Positions 33,988 through 42,602 of a DNA stretch of 64,000 nt are shown here, one piece after another. The notes under the pieces are model-generated. The model made no database searches, was not told the DNA's origin, and saw only the letters and a list, made by a program, of their open reading frames with translations. Position 1 is the first letter of the stretch. Every line of letters starts with the position of its first letter. The DNA comes from UBA7672 sp047601145 (GTDB lineage Bacteria > Pseudomonadota > Alphaproteobacteria > Caulobacterales > Hyphomonadaceae). The stretch spans positions 62,001 through 126,000 of the forward strand of contig JASGJW010000001.1 in assembly GCA_047601145.1 (NCBI GenBank), written 5' to 3'. A program made the position numbers and the translations under genes.

Positions 33988-35637
33988 GTGCTATTCAACT
34001 CCCACGTGTTTCTGTTCCTGTTTCTCCCGGCATGCCTGACACTGGTCTACTTGGCATCGTTTCTGGGGCAACGTGTCAGCGGAAAAATTGCGCTCATTCT
34101 AGCTTCGCTAGCCTTCTACGCCTATTGGCGTGTCGATCATGTTTGGATCATCCTAGCATCGATCCTCGTCAATTATTTCGGCGTTCGACTGACGTCGCGC
34201 TTGCCAGAGCCAACTGCTAGATCGGCAGGATTAGCAATCCTGGTTTCGTTCAACCTCGGACTTATCGGCGTCTTTAAATATCTTGGCCTCATCGTTGAGA
34301 CCTATTCCGATCTGACGGGCGTGACTGCAGCGGCGATCTCTCTTGCCCTACCACTCGGCATTTCATTCTTCTCCTTTCAGCAGATCGCATATGTGATCGA
34401 TTTTCACCGTGGCGGACGGCGCGATGACGGGCTCATCGACTATTCTTTGGCGGTGCTCTTCTTCCCTCACCTGATTGCTGGCCCCCTCGTAAAATATCGT
34501 GCGCTGATCGATCAATTCAGCTCGCGGCGTTTGAAATCCTCTGACACGAATGAATTGGCCTCCCCGTCTGACGCTGCGGATAAGACCGTTGGATCCGAAA
34601 CCCCTGCGGACGAACCGCGCCTGTTCCGTCCAACCCAGGCGACAGTCGCAGCAGGTCTCACCATTGTAGCGATTGGGCTTTTTAAGAAGGTCTTTCTAGC
34701 GGATAGCTTCGCCGTTTACGCCAACACCATCTTCAACGCCGCTGAGTCCGGAATCTCGCTGGCGACGAAGGATGCGTGGATTGGGGCGGTATCCTTCTTC
34801 TTCCAGATCTACTTCGATTTTTCTGGCTACTCCGATATGGCGGTAGGCCTCGCACTGTTCTTCGGCATTAAACTGCCAGCGAACTTTCTCTCCCCTTACA
34901 TGTCGCGTTCGATAGTCGAATTCTGGAGGCGTTGGCACATCACCCTGTCCAACTTCTTGCGGGATTATGTCTACATTTCACTCGGAGGAAATCGCCACGG
35001 TGTTATTCGGCGCCACATCAACCTCCTTTTGACGATGCTGATCGGAGGCCTTTGGCACGGTGCGTCGTGGACCTTCGTTGTTTGGGGCGGCCTGCACGGC
35101 GTTTATCTGGTGATCAACCATCTTTATTCCGCGCTTCGAAAGCGGATACCGTTTGGGCAGCATCGAACCGAGCGAGCGTTCTATTGGCTTCTGACGCTGT
35201 TCGCAGTGCTCATCGCGTGGGTGTATTTTCGGGCAGAGAGTTTTGGCGGGGCTCATCGCCTGCTGACAGCCATGTTCGACTTTCAGAGCGCAGGCGGGGA
35301 GAAATTGCTGATCTATGAAACGCACGCTTCTACACTACCAGGCCAGATTGCGCGCGCATTCAAGGAACTCCACTTTTCGCGCTTCGGGATGCAAAGTTTC
35401 TGGCTTTCGTTGGCCTTACTTGCCGCCTGCATCACGTTCCTCCTTCCAAATACATATGAATTGTTCGCACGACACCGAGCCGTGGAAGGGGACCTTCCTG
35501 CGTCGCTTCGGACTGCGCCCCTGGTGAAGCTGCACTGGCGGCCTTCAATTGCATGGCTGCTGGCCACCAGCGTGATGCTAACCATCGGATTGCTGTCGAT
35601 CACGCAGGTCGCGCAGTTTATCTACTTCGAGTTCTAA
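33988..35637 (+). CDS. MBOAT-family O-acyltransferase (AlgI-like)
   Basis: 549-residue polytopic protein from the GTG at 33988, with TTGGGGGA just upstream, giving the typical AlgI start MLFNSHVFLFLFLP. Family motifs are FSGYSDMAVGLALFFG, EFWRRWHITLSNFLRDYVY and GGLWHGASWTFVVWGGLHG, the last with the catalytic histidines. MBOAT proteins move acyl (usually acetyl) groups across the membrane for transfer to glycans. An insertion at about 180-215 (SSRRLKSSDTNELASPSD) looks like a hydrophilic loop. The SGNH-like gene follows 5 bases later, the usual partner in alginate or cellulose acetylation. The AT content appears higher than in the 5-14 kb region. Confidence 0.92.
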   Translation: MLFNSHVFLFLFLPACLTLVYLASFLGQRVSGKIALILASLAFYAYWRVDHVWIILASILVNYFGVRLTSRLPEPTARSAGLAILVSFNLGLIGVFKYLGLIVETYSDLTGVTAAAISLALPLGISFFSFQQIAYVIDFHRGGRRDDGLIDYSLAVLFFPHLIAGPLVKYRALIDQFSSRRLKSSDTNELASPSDAADKTVGSETPADEPRLFRPTQATVAAGLTIVAIGLFKKVFLADSFAVYANTIFNAAESGISLATKDAWIGAVSFFFQIYFDFSGYSDMAVGLALFFGIKLPANFLSPYMSRSIVEFWRRWHITLSNFLRDYVYISLGGNRHGVIRRHINLLLTMLIGGLWHGASWTFVVWGGLHGVYLVINHLYSALRKRIPFGQHRTERAFYWLLTLFAVLIAWVYFRAESFGGAHRLLTAMFDFQSAGGEKLLIYETHASTLPGQIARAFKELHFSRFGMQSFWLSLALLAACITFLLPNTYELFARHRAVEGDLPASLRTAPLVKLHWRPSIAWLLATSVMLTIGLLSITQVAQFIYFEF

Positions 35638-35642
35638 TACCC

Positions 35643-36692
35643 ATGCGATATCTGCTCTACCTTCTGGGTGTCATGATACTCTCCCTCGGCGCATTCGCCG
35701 CCGCTGGATATGTCGTCATTCGTCTCGATCCGGAGGATCGGCTGGACATGGCGCGCATTGTGTTCGCCCCCGACGTCATTTCCAAGAAAAAGCTAGTATC
35801 AATAATTCCGCACGACGCCCTTCTGCTGGGTTCGAGCAGAATGATGGAGGTGAGCCCGAAGGACGTGCAGGGCGTACAAGCCTACAATGCGGGAATGGGC
35901 GGGGCGACACCTGAGAGGATTCGGGACTTTCTCGAAGCCTTTGCGCAGCCGGACTCTACCGCCGTAATCGAGTTCGATTTCTTCATGTGGAACGAGGCCC
36001 ACACTCCGCTTGAACGCAACTGGTTTGTCGACTCAGCCGCGGACTCTGCACCAGCGGCAGGCAATCAGGAATCGCACCATGAGCAAGCAATCGAAACATG
36101 GGTCGCACGGTTTATTCCCAGCTCGTACGGGCAACAGATCTTTTCTGAGCGCAATTACGTCTTCAACTTGGGAACATTAGCGCGCGCACTTGCCGGCCAG
36201 TCGGCGGTCCGCACCGGCGGCGGCAACACCAACGCCGAGCCGCTCACCTATCCTGACGGTCAAATATTCAATGAGAGCAAACTCAAGCTGCATGAAGCTT
36301 GCCTGAACCCGCCAGGATGCATCGAACGCGCCCGGCAACTCACAGAGGCTGCCCTCGAAGGTCACTTCGGCCGTTTCGTGTATTCCGAAACACGTGTGCA
36401 CACTATGGAGCAAATCCGTACGATCCTGAGGCAGCGAAATATCCGCTATGTCGTTCTAATTGGCCCGGAACACGAGGTTTTCCTGCCGGCACTTATGAGT
36501 GACCGGCTCGCCCCCTTCTTCCAACGTTTCAAAAGCGATGTCCGCCGGATCTTTCCTGATGCATGCGATTTTGCCGATGGTTCATACGCGAACCCGGCCA
36601 ACTATTATTCTTGGGATCCATTTCACTATCTTCCCAAGACGGGCGCGCGTTTGATCAACCAATGCATTACTACAAAAGGCTGGAGCCACTGA
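35643..36692 (+). CDS. SGNH-like periplasmic acyltransferase partner of the MBOAT protein
   Basis: 349 residues from the ATG at 35643; the frame opens at 35553 but that is within the MBOAT gene. An N-terminal hydrophobic segment (residues 1-26) suggests export or anchoring. ALLLGSSRMMEVSP (Ser64/Ser65) matches SGNH block I, YNAGMGGATPE block II, and SWDPFHYLPKTGARL the C-terminal D-x-x-H block. This is the layout of AlgJ/AlgX-like proteins that pass acetyl groups from an MBOAT protein to a polysaccharide. No close homologue can be named from sequence alone. Confidence 0.8.
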   Translation: MRYLLYLLGVMILSLGAFAAAGYVVIRLDPEDRLDMARIVFAPDVISKKKLVSIIPHDALLLGSSRMMEVSPKDVQGVQAYNAGMGGATPERIRDFLEAFAQPDSTAVIEFDFFMWNEAHTPLERNWFVDSAADSAPAAGNQESHHEQAIETWVARFIPSSYGQQIFSERNYVFNLGTLARALAGQSAVRTGGGNTNAEPLTYPDGQIFNESKLKLHEACLNPPGCIERARQLTEAALEGHFGRFVYSETRVHTMEQIRTILRQRNIRYVVLIGPEHEVFLPALMSDRLAPFFQRFKSDVRRIFPDACDFADGSYANPANYYSWDPFHYLPKTGARLINQCITTKGWSH

Positions 36693-37099
36693 ATAATCTA
36701 GTGCCATAGAACGGTTCCGGTTCTCAGGTTTTTGAGCTCCGGCCGCATTCGAGGCGGGCCAGCAACCCATTAGCTCTCGCTCGGGTTTTCATCGGGCGCA
36801 CGAGTGTGTCGTCTAAATAATATTCGCCGCCGCAATACATCCACCTGTCGCGGAGAACGCCACGTATTGCAGCGTGACCCGTACTCCTCGGAACCGGGTT
36901 CTGGTTCACTTGAAACAGCTTGTCTCTCGTGAACGCCGGACCCGCCGTTTGAAGGAAGGCGTGACAGAAGGTCGGGTGAAATACTGCAATTATCTGACGC
37001 GCATCCTGCGACGTGGTGACAACGAGCCTCAGGGACACTTTACGTCGGGCGAGCGCCCTCCTACACGGAAACGTCCGTCACGAGCGAATGGAATTATCG
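36693..37099. other. Non-coding stretch between the acylation pair and the SDR operon
   Basis: 407 bases without a convincing gene. Both strands contain open frames (for example 104 codons leftward at 36724-37038 and a rightward frame from 36874), but none has a ribosome site or a family I recognise. An AT-rich patch lies near 36811-36840. The promoter for the rightward SDR-GT operon probably lies here; GGA 8 bases before 37100 serves as its ribosome site. Confidence 0.45.
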
Positions 37100-38065
37100 A
37101 TGAGTTTCTTCAAAGGCAAAAATGTCCTCGTTGCAGGCGGGTCCGGTTTCGTAGGCACGGCATTCGTCAACCAGCTGCTCGATGCAGGCGCCAATGTGAC
37201 AACCACCGTACACAAACGCGCGCCGGTCGTGACCGACAAGCGGTTGCGGATGGTTCAGGCGGATCTTGCCGATCGCCAGCAGGCGCGCGACGCCATGAAG
37301 GATCAGGAGATTGTCTTCCATTGCGCAGGCGCTGTCTCCGCTGCTGGCGTCACGGCATCAAATCCCATGGAACCGATCACAGACAATCTGGCGCTGACCG
37401 CAATGGTGCTCGAGGCCGCCTGGAAGACAGGCGTTGAACGCATCCAGGTGTTCGGCAGTTCAACCGCCTATCCCGTCACGGATCATCCGGTCACCGAAGA
37501 GGAGATGTGGACCGCCCCACCCCACCCGTCCTACTTCGGCTATGGCTGGATGCGCCGATACATCGAGCGAATGGCTGAGTTCGTTCACGAACGCTCAAAG
37601 ACCAAGGTGGTTCTGGTGCGACCTACGGCGGTCTATGGCCGGCACGACGACTTCCACCCGGTCACCAGCCATGTGATCCCGGCCCTGATCCGCAAGGCGG
37701 TCGAGCGTATGGATCCTTATGAGGTCTGGGGCACGGGAGATGAAGTGCGGGACTTCCTGCACGTTGACGATCTGGCCCGGGGATGCCTGCTGGCGACCGA
37801 AAAATACGCCAACTGCCAGCCGATCAATATTGGCCTGGGCGGAACCGCCACTGTCCGCGAAATCGTCAGCGCAATACTGCGCGCCGCCGAATATTCTGAC
37901 GCAAAAGTCGTTTTCAACAGTGATCGGCCAACGACTATTCCAAAGCGGATGGTAGATATAAGCAAAGCCAAGGAAATACTCGGGTTCCAACCCCAGTTTT
38001 CTCTTGACGAAGGCTTGGCCGACACCGTCCGATGGTATCAGGGACAGACGAAATCAGGGAATTGA
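37100..38065 (+). CDS. NAD-dependent epimerase/dehydratase (extended SDR)
   Basis: 321 residues from the ATG at 37100. NVLVAGGSGFVGTAFVNQLL is the glycine motif and QVFGSSTAYPV the active-site Ser region. LVRPTAVYGRHDDFHP and DEVRDFLHVDDLARG match GDP-sugar reductases/epimerases. The catalytic helix reads SYFGYGWMRRYIERMAE: the Tyr is present but the usual Lys is Arg (Y-x-x-x-R). It begins a tight rightward operon: the next gene starts 4 bases after its stop. It is one of three related SDRs (28872, 37100 and 44561), perhaps acting on different stereoisomers. Confidence 0.83.
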   Translation: MSFFKGKNVLVAGGSGFVGTAFVNQLLDAGANVTTTVHKRAPVVTDKRLRMVQADLADRQQARDAMKDQEIVFHCAGAVSAAGVTASNPMEPITDNLALTAMVLEAAWKTGVERIQVFGSSTAYPVTDHPVTEEEMWTAPPHPSYFGYGWMRRYIERMAEFVHERSKTKVVLVRPTAVYGRHDDFHPVTSHVIPALIRKAVERMDPYEVWGTGDEVRDFLHVDDLARGCLLATEKYANCQPINIGLGGTATVREIVSAILRAAEYSDAKVVFNSDRPTTIPKRMVDISKAKEILGFQPQFSLDEGLADTVRWYQGQTKSGN

Positions 38066-38068
38066 ATC

Positions 38069-39454
38069 ATGCCAAAGTCGACCGGAGCCTTGGGGGGGGC
38101 AAAGGCTCCGAGAACGGATGGCAGACAGCCGCTGGATGTCGTCTCTGACAAGTCCGGCAGCCCTGTAAGCGGACGCGCTCCTTACACGGCGGGTCCCGCC
38201 CCGGAAGCTGGAAATGGGACGGCAGCGCCGGGAGCAGATTCTCGGCGCGAGCCGCAGGCGGGGTCTTCGAGAGGACAGCCGCTCGTCTCGGTCATTATGT
38301 TCGTGCTTAACGGCATGCCCCATGTCGAACGGGCGATCCGCAGCGTTCTTGCGCAGGACTATGCCAATTGGGAATTCGTCATCCAGGATGGCGGCTCGAA
38401 CGATGGAACGGTTGAATTCATCAAGGGTCTCAATGACCCGCGCATCAAGCTGGTCTCAGAAAAGGATGACGGTCCGGCTGACGCCTTCGCCAAGGCCGTG
38501 ACACGCTGCCGGGGTGAGATACTGGCATCCTGTCTCTTCGATGAAGAGCTCATGCCGAACGCCCTCAGCCGAGCCGAAAGCATTTTCCGGGAGCATCCGC
38601 ATCTGGGTGCGATCACGGGCGATGCTCACATCAGCGATATCTGGGGACGCGTCTACGCCAAGTTCACCGGCGCACCTTTCAATCTGCTCAAATACCTCAT
38701 GGGCGAATACTGCCCCTACTGGTGTTCAAGCTTCTTCAAGGTCGATGCACTTCGCTTTGCCGGAATTTTCGACCAGCGCTGGAGCAAGGCGAGCCTCGAA
38801 TTCGAGATCTGGGTACGGTTGGCGATTGAAACCGACATTCTCTACGTCCCAGAAATCTTCTCGAAATACGCTCATCACACAAAGCAGTTGAGCCAGACCG
38901 GGCCTCGCGTAGCCGAAGAGATCGAGGCGCGGATGGACATCATACGGGATCACCTCTTCGGTCCGGGCAAATACTTCGGCACGAACACCTATCAGTGCGA
39001 CGTGTTCTGCCTGATGCAGCTCATCAATCTGCATCGCCACATGTCCGACTGGAATCCCGCCGAAGCCCCATCGGTCCTCAAGCGCATCACGGATGCTGGC
39101 TACCTTGGCGAATTCAACGCCGCGCGCCGGCGCTCGGCCGCACATGCTGCTGGTGATTTCGCATTGGCGACTCATGCTTCGGACATGGCGTTCGCCGAGC
39201 CGGGGCGCATGACAGGGTTGGCTGGAACGCTGACGTCCGGACCGGCGGGCGCCCTGCTCCCGCCCGGGACTGCCCAGCAGATACATGCCTATGACGGAGC
39301 GCCGAACTCTCGCGTGCCGATGAACGAGTTCATCCTACCGCGAAGGTCTGCTGCCGGCAGGGTGTATGCAGTCCTGACACCCGTGTTCATTAGGAAAATG
39401 ATCCCGAGGGATCTCAAGGTCAAACTCGCCTACAAGCTCGGGCTGCGGAAGTAA
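38069..39454 (+). CDS. Family 2 glycosyltransferase
   Basis: 461 residues. After a disordered, Gly/Ala/Pro-rich N-terminus of about 70 residues comes a GT2 domain: VSVIMFVLNGMPHVERAIRS, FVIQDGGSNDGTVEFI, and SCLFDEELMPNALSR in place of the usual DxD metal site. FDQRWSKASLEFEIWVRL fits the acceptor side. The C-terminal 120 residues contain IRKMIPRDLKVKLAYKLGLRK and are otherwise unassigned. The gene lies 4 bases after the SDR gene and 4 bases before the GT41 gene, so the three are certainly co-transcribed. Confidence 0.87.
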   Translation: MPKSTGALGGAKAPRTDGRQPLDVVSDKSGSPVSGRAPYTAGPAPEAGNGTAAPGADSRREPQAGSSRGQPLVSVIMFVLNGMPHVERAIRSVLAQDYANWEFVIQDGGSNDGTVEFIKGLNDPRIKLVSEKDDGPADAFAKAVTRCRGEILASCLFDEELMPNALSRAESIFREHPHLGAITGDAHISDIWGRVYAKFTGAPFNLLKYLMGEYCPYWCSSFFKVDALRFAGIFDQRWSKASLEFEIWVRLAIETDILYVPEIFSKYAHHTKQLSQTGPRVAEEIEARMDIIRDHLFGPGKYFGTNTYQCDVFCLMQLINLHRHMSDWNPAEAPSVLKRITDAGYLGEFNAARRRSAAHAAGDFALATHASDMAFAEPGRMTGLAGTLTSGPAGALLPPGTAQQIHAYDGAPNSRVPMNEFILPRRSAAGRVYAVLTPVFIRKMIPRDLKVKLAYKLGLRK

Positions 39455-39457
39455 CCA

Positions 39458-40897
39458 ATGGCCATCCATCCTGAACTCCTGCCCGGCGAAGATGCGCGTC
39501 AATATCTTGCCAAGGTGGCCGACTTTTACCGGGCGCGCACAACGACGATGGCCGACGGCCTTGCCCGTTGGCATGAAGATCGCGGTCAGGTCGACCACGC
39601 AATTGAATACTGGGGAATGTATCAGGGCCAGAAGAACCACCTGATCGACAGCCTCCGCGTCCAGGCGATGCTGAAATCGCCCTACATCGATCATGAGACG
39701 ATGTTTGAGCCCCACAAGCAGTGGGCCGCTGATCATGCGATCAGTCTTGGCGACGATGAGTATGTTCGCTTCCGTCCCTATGACGGGCAGCGAAAAATCC
39801 GGGTCGGCTATGCCTGCTGCTGGTTCAATTCATCGACGATCCGCGGTCAGGGGATCCCCTTCATCGCCGAACACGACCGCTTCAAGTTTTCGGTCGTCGG
39901 CTATTCGCTTGGCATGTGCGACGAGACCATCACCAAGCACTTCGACGACTTCTATGACGTGTCGACGCTCAGCGACGAACAACTTGCCCGAAAAATCCGC
40001 GAAGATGAAATCGACATCTTTGTCGAGCTAACTGGCTTCTCGCCGCACCATCGCTTTGGAGCGCTGGGCGCGCGTTGCGCCCCGATTCAGGTGTCCTATC
40101 TCAATCACACGGGAACCAGCGGCGTCGACAACGTCGATTATATTCTGGGCGACCACATCGCAGCGCCCAAGGGGATCGATAAGTGGTTCACCGAGGAAAT
40201 CTACCGCCTGCCGAGCACATTCTTCGTGTTCAATTATGACTGGGATGAGTTCCCAACTGTGGCGAGCCCTCCGCACCTCTCACGTGGATATGTGACGTTT
40301 GGCTGCTTCGGCAGTCAGTCCAAGGTCAATGATGCTGTGGTCAAGCTGTGGGCGGACCTCCTGCATGCCGTTCCGAATTCCCGGCTCCACCTCAGAAACA
40401 TGGGCCTCAACTCTCCGGAAAACCGCAAGTTCATGGAGCGGCGTTTCGCACGCTGGGGCATCCCTGAGACACGCCTGCGCCTTCAACGCGGCGGCACGCG
40501 CGAGGAGATCAAGCAAAGTTACAACGAGGTCGATATCTCGCTGGACACGTGGCCCTATTGCGGGGGCAACACAATTGCTGAATCGCAGTGGATGGGCGTG
40601 CCGGTGATCACGCTCAAGGGGGACCGCTTCCCGAACGCCTATGGCGCCTCGCTCCTGCATGCCTCCGGCTGTGATGATCTCGTCGCGAACTCGCCAGAAG
40701 AATTCATTTCGATCGCCCGTCGGCTTGCAGCGGATTCCAAGCAGATCGTCCATTATCGCAACAACCTTCGCAGAATGATGGTCGAGCATGGCTTTGGCGA
40801 TGGCGTTCGTTTCGCCCGCGACCTCGAGGCGGCCTATGAGACCATGATGCGACGCTGCTTTGGACTGCCGGCGGCGCGCCCAGCGGCAAAGGCCTGA
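39458..40897 (+). CDS. GT41-like (OGT/SPINDLY C-terminal domain) glycosyltransferase
   Basis: 479 residues. The region from about 110 onward matches the catalytic part of O-GlcNAc transferase-like GT41 proteins: APIQVSYLNHTGTSGVDNVD, YVTFGCFGSQSKVND, LRLQRGGTREEIKQSYNEVD and DTWPYCGGNTIAESQWMGVP. The N-terminus has only one TPR-like helix pair (MADGLARWHEDRGQVDHA) instead of the long TPR superhelix. In the first conserved block (RVGYACCWFNSSTIRGQG) the histidine usually found (SSDFxxH) is not evident. Its place between a GT2 gene and a GT-A/MT-like gene suggests a glycan, not a protein, acceptor; this is uncertain. Confidence 0.85.
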   Translation: MAIHPELLPGEDARQYLAKVADFYRARTTTMADGLARWHEDRGQVDHAIEYWGMYQGQKNHLIDSLRVQAMLKSPYIDHETMFEPHKQWAADHAISLGDDEYVRFRPYDGQRKIRVGYACCWFNSSTIRGQGIPFIAEHDRFKFSVVGYSLGMCDETITKHFDDFYDVSTLSDEQLARKIREDEIDIFVELTGFSPHHRFGALGARCAPIQVSYLNHTGTSGVDNVDYILGDHIAAPKGIDKWFTEEIYRLPSTFFVFNYDWDEFPTVASPPHLSRGYVTFGCFGSQSKVNDAVVKLWADLLHAVPNSRLHLRNMGLNSPENRKFMERRFARWGIPETRLRLQRGGTREEIKQSYNEVDISLDTWPYCGGNTIAESQWMGVPVITLKGDRFPNAYGASLLHASGCDDLVANSPEEFISIARRLAADSKQIVHYRNNLRRMMVEHGFGDGVRFARDLEAAYETMMRRCFGLPAARPAAKA

Positions 40898-40905
40898 TTG
40901 CACGG

Positions 40906-42582
40906 ATGCAACCGATGAGTGCTGACTCCAAACTTCTTTCGATCGTGATCGTCGGCCGCAACGACGACTATCTGGGCAACTATCGCTACCGCCTCGAGAC
41001 CTGCCTCGATTTCCTCGCAAGGAACCTGCGGACGCTCGGCCGACTCAATGATGTGGAAGTCCTGTTTCTGGATTGGAACAGCCCGGACAAACCTATCTCT
41101 GACGTACTGCAGGTATCGGCCGACGCCGCCTCCATCCTGCGTGTTGTCGTCGTTTCGCCGGAAGTGGCGGCCGCGCGCAATCTTACGGTGTCATTCTTCA
41201 CGACTTGCGCCGTGAACGCGGGCGTTCGGCGCTCCAAGGGCGAGTTCATCATGCTTGCGGATTCCGACAGCATGATGCCGCTGCCCGCTCTGAAATCACT
41301 GCTGGAAGTGCTTGAAGGCAAGCTGCCGACTTTCGGCGCCAAAGAGGAACTGATCTATCCCCTGCCCCGTTACCAGATCCCCGGCGGCATCGGGGCTCGC
41401 CAGCCAAACGTTGCGGCATGGGAAAAGATACTTCAACGCCTTATGGCTTCGCGCCGCAAGGAACTCCCTGCCGGCGACTGCCTTGGAGGCTTCTCAGCGG
41501 CGCAGCTCATGCACCGCAAGCTGTGGTGGGAGTTCGGCGGATACAGCGAGATTCTCGACCGCGCCTGGGGGTGGAGCGACAACGATCTGATGCTTCGGGT
41601 CACTCAGAAATACAACTGGATGGACCTTGGGTATTACGGCGTCGTCGCTTTCCACATCGAGCATCACGCCTCGACAGGCAACGCTCATGCTCGCGACCCA
41701 AACAGCATCAACAAGATGATCATCGATCACAATCCTCATCCTAATGCAGAGGACTGGGGACTTGGCTCGATGGCACTGCCCGAGCACACGCTGAAGGGCG
41801 TCCGCGTTGTATCCTCAACACCTGAGTGGAAGCCGCTGACCTGCCGCATCACAACTGACCTTGGCCCCCCCACGAATGGCGAGTTCAGCGCATTTGTGTC
41901 CCGCGTTGCCCATGGGCGCGGCCGGCAACCGGGTACGGCGGGCCAGATCGATGATGACGCCGTCACGGCAGGCGCCGTGCTCACTCAGCAGGAGCACGCG
42001 CGCAACGCCTTCTATTTTGGCTCGCTGCGCTGGCCGCTGCTGTCGATGATTGTCGATGGCAATCCGGGCATCGATCTTTTCCTGATCAATCCCTGGGCGG
42101 AAGGCGAAATCACCGATCCGTCGGGTGATCCCGGCATGCTGAGCATGCTCCTGGCCAACTCCTCCTATCGTGGGTTTGCGAGGATCGTCAGCGGGCCTGT
42201 GGCTGAAGCGCTTGCGTCAATCGAGCGCTCGGATCCCCTCGCGATGCCGATCGAATTTGCGATTGTTCGACGAGTTGACATCGAAGCCGACTTCTCGCGC
42301 GTGATGCCCCAGGTTCTTGGCCGCCTCGCTCCCGGTGGAGCGGTGCTCCTGATTGACGAGAAAAAGAGAGCGCCAAGGGACGCCGCGGCCATGCGCACCT
42401 TCCTTGGTCGCCTCCTTCGCAATGGAGAACATGGCGAAAAGGCGCAGGTGTTCACGCAAAACGTGAGCGAGGATGTGCTGGGAGATGCGTTCCATACGCT
42501 TTCGATGGCCACCGGCGCGGTTCACCTGATCCGCAAGCGTCCCAAAAATAGCGCAAATCCCGCGGCAATCGCGGCCGAATAA
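40906..42582 (+). CDS. GT-A glycosyltransferase fused to methyltransferase-like domain
   Basis: 558 residues. The N-terminal 290 residues have a GT-A layout: SIVIVGRNDDYLGNYRYRLE, VLFLDWNSPDKP, FIMLADSDSMMPL (a DSD metal site) and DRAWGWSDNDLMLRVTQKY with the acceptor ED-like region, resembling galactosaminyl-transferase-type GT2/GT27 enzymes. The C-terminal region (about 350-540) looks like a class I methyltransferase fold (VMPQVLGRLAPGGAVLLIDE), but no G-x-G-x-G SAM loop is seen, so it may be inactive. The ATG at 40906 is 8 bases after the GT41 gene; a second ATG lies at 40915. It is the end of the operon, tail-to-tail with the sulfotransferase-like gene. Confidence 0.8.
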   Translation: MQPMSADSKLLSIVIVGRNDDYLGNYRYRLETCLDFLARNLRTLGRLNDVEVLFLDWNSPDKPISDVLQVSADAASILRVVVVSPEVAAARNLTVSFFTTCAVNAGVRRSKGEFIMLADSDSMMPLPALKSLLEVLEGKLPTFGAKEELIYPLPRYQIPGGIGARQPNVAAWEKILQRLMASRRKELPAGDCLGGFSAAQLMHRKLWWEFGGYSEILDRAWGWSDNDLMLRVTQKYNWMDLGYYGVVAFHIEHHASTGNAHARDPNSINKMIIDHNPHPNAEDWGLGSMALPEHTLKGVRVVSSTPEWKPLTCRITTDLGPPTNGEFSAFVSRVAHGRGRQPGTAGQIDDDAVTAGAVLTQQEHARNAFYFGSLRWPLLSMIVDGNPGIDLFLINPWAEGEITDPSGDPGMLSMLLANSSYRGFARIVSGPVAEALASIERSDPLAMPIEFAIVRRVDIEADFSRVMPQVLGRLAPGGAVLLIDEKKRAPRDAAAMRTFLGRLLRNGEHGEKAQVFTQNVSEDVLGDAFHTLSMATGAVHLIRKRPKNSANPAAIAAE

Positions 42583-42601
42583 ATCGAAGGCCGATTTCGG
42601 C
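42574..42601. terminator. Possible bidirectional hairpin between convergent genes
   Basis: AAATCG (42581-42586) and CGATTT (42592-42597) form a perfect 6-base stem with a 5-base loop; outer GCCGAA/TTCGGC bases can alternatively pair. It sits in the 20-base gap between two converging genes. No long T-tract follows, so it is only a weak terminator candidate. Confidence 0.3.
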
Positions 42602-42602
42602 G

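Noticed and set aside
36724..37038. 104-codon leftward open frame in the 407-base gap
   Set aside because: No ribosome site, no recognised family, and a frame of this length is easily obtained by chance in high-GC DNA.
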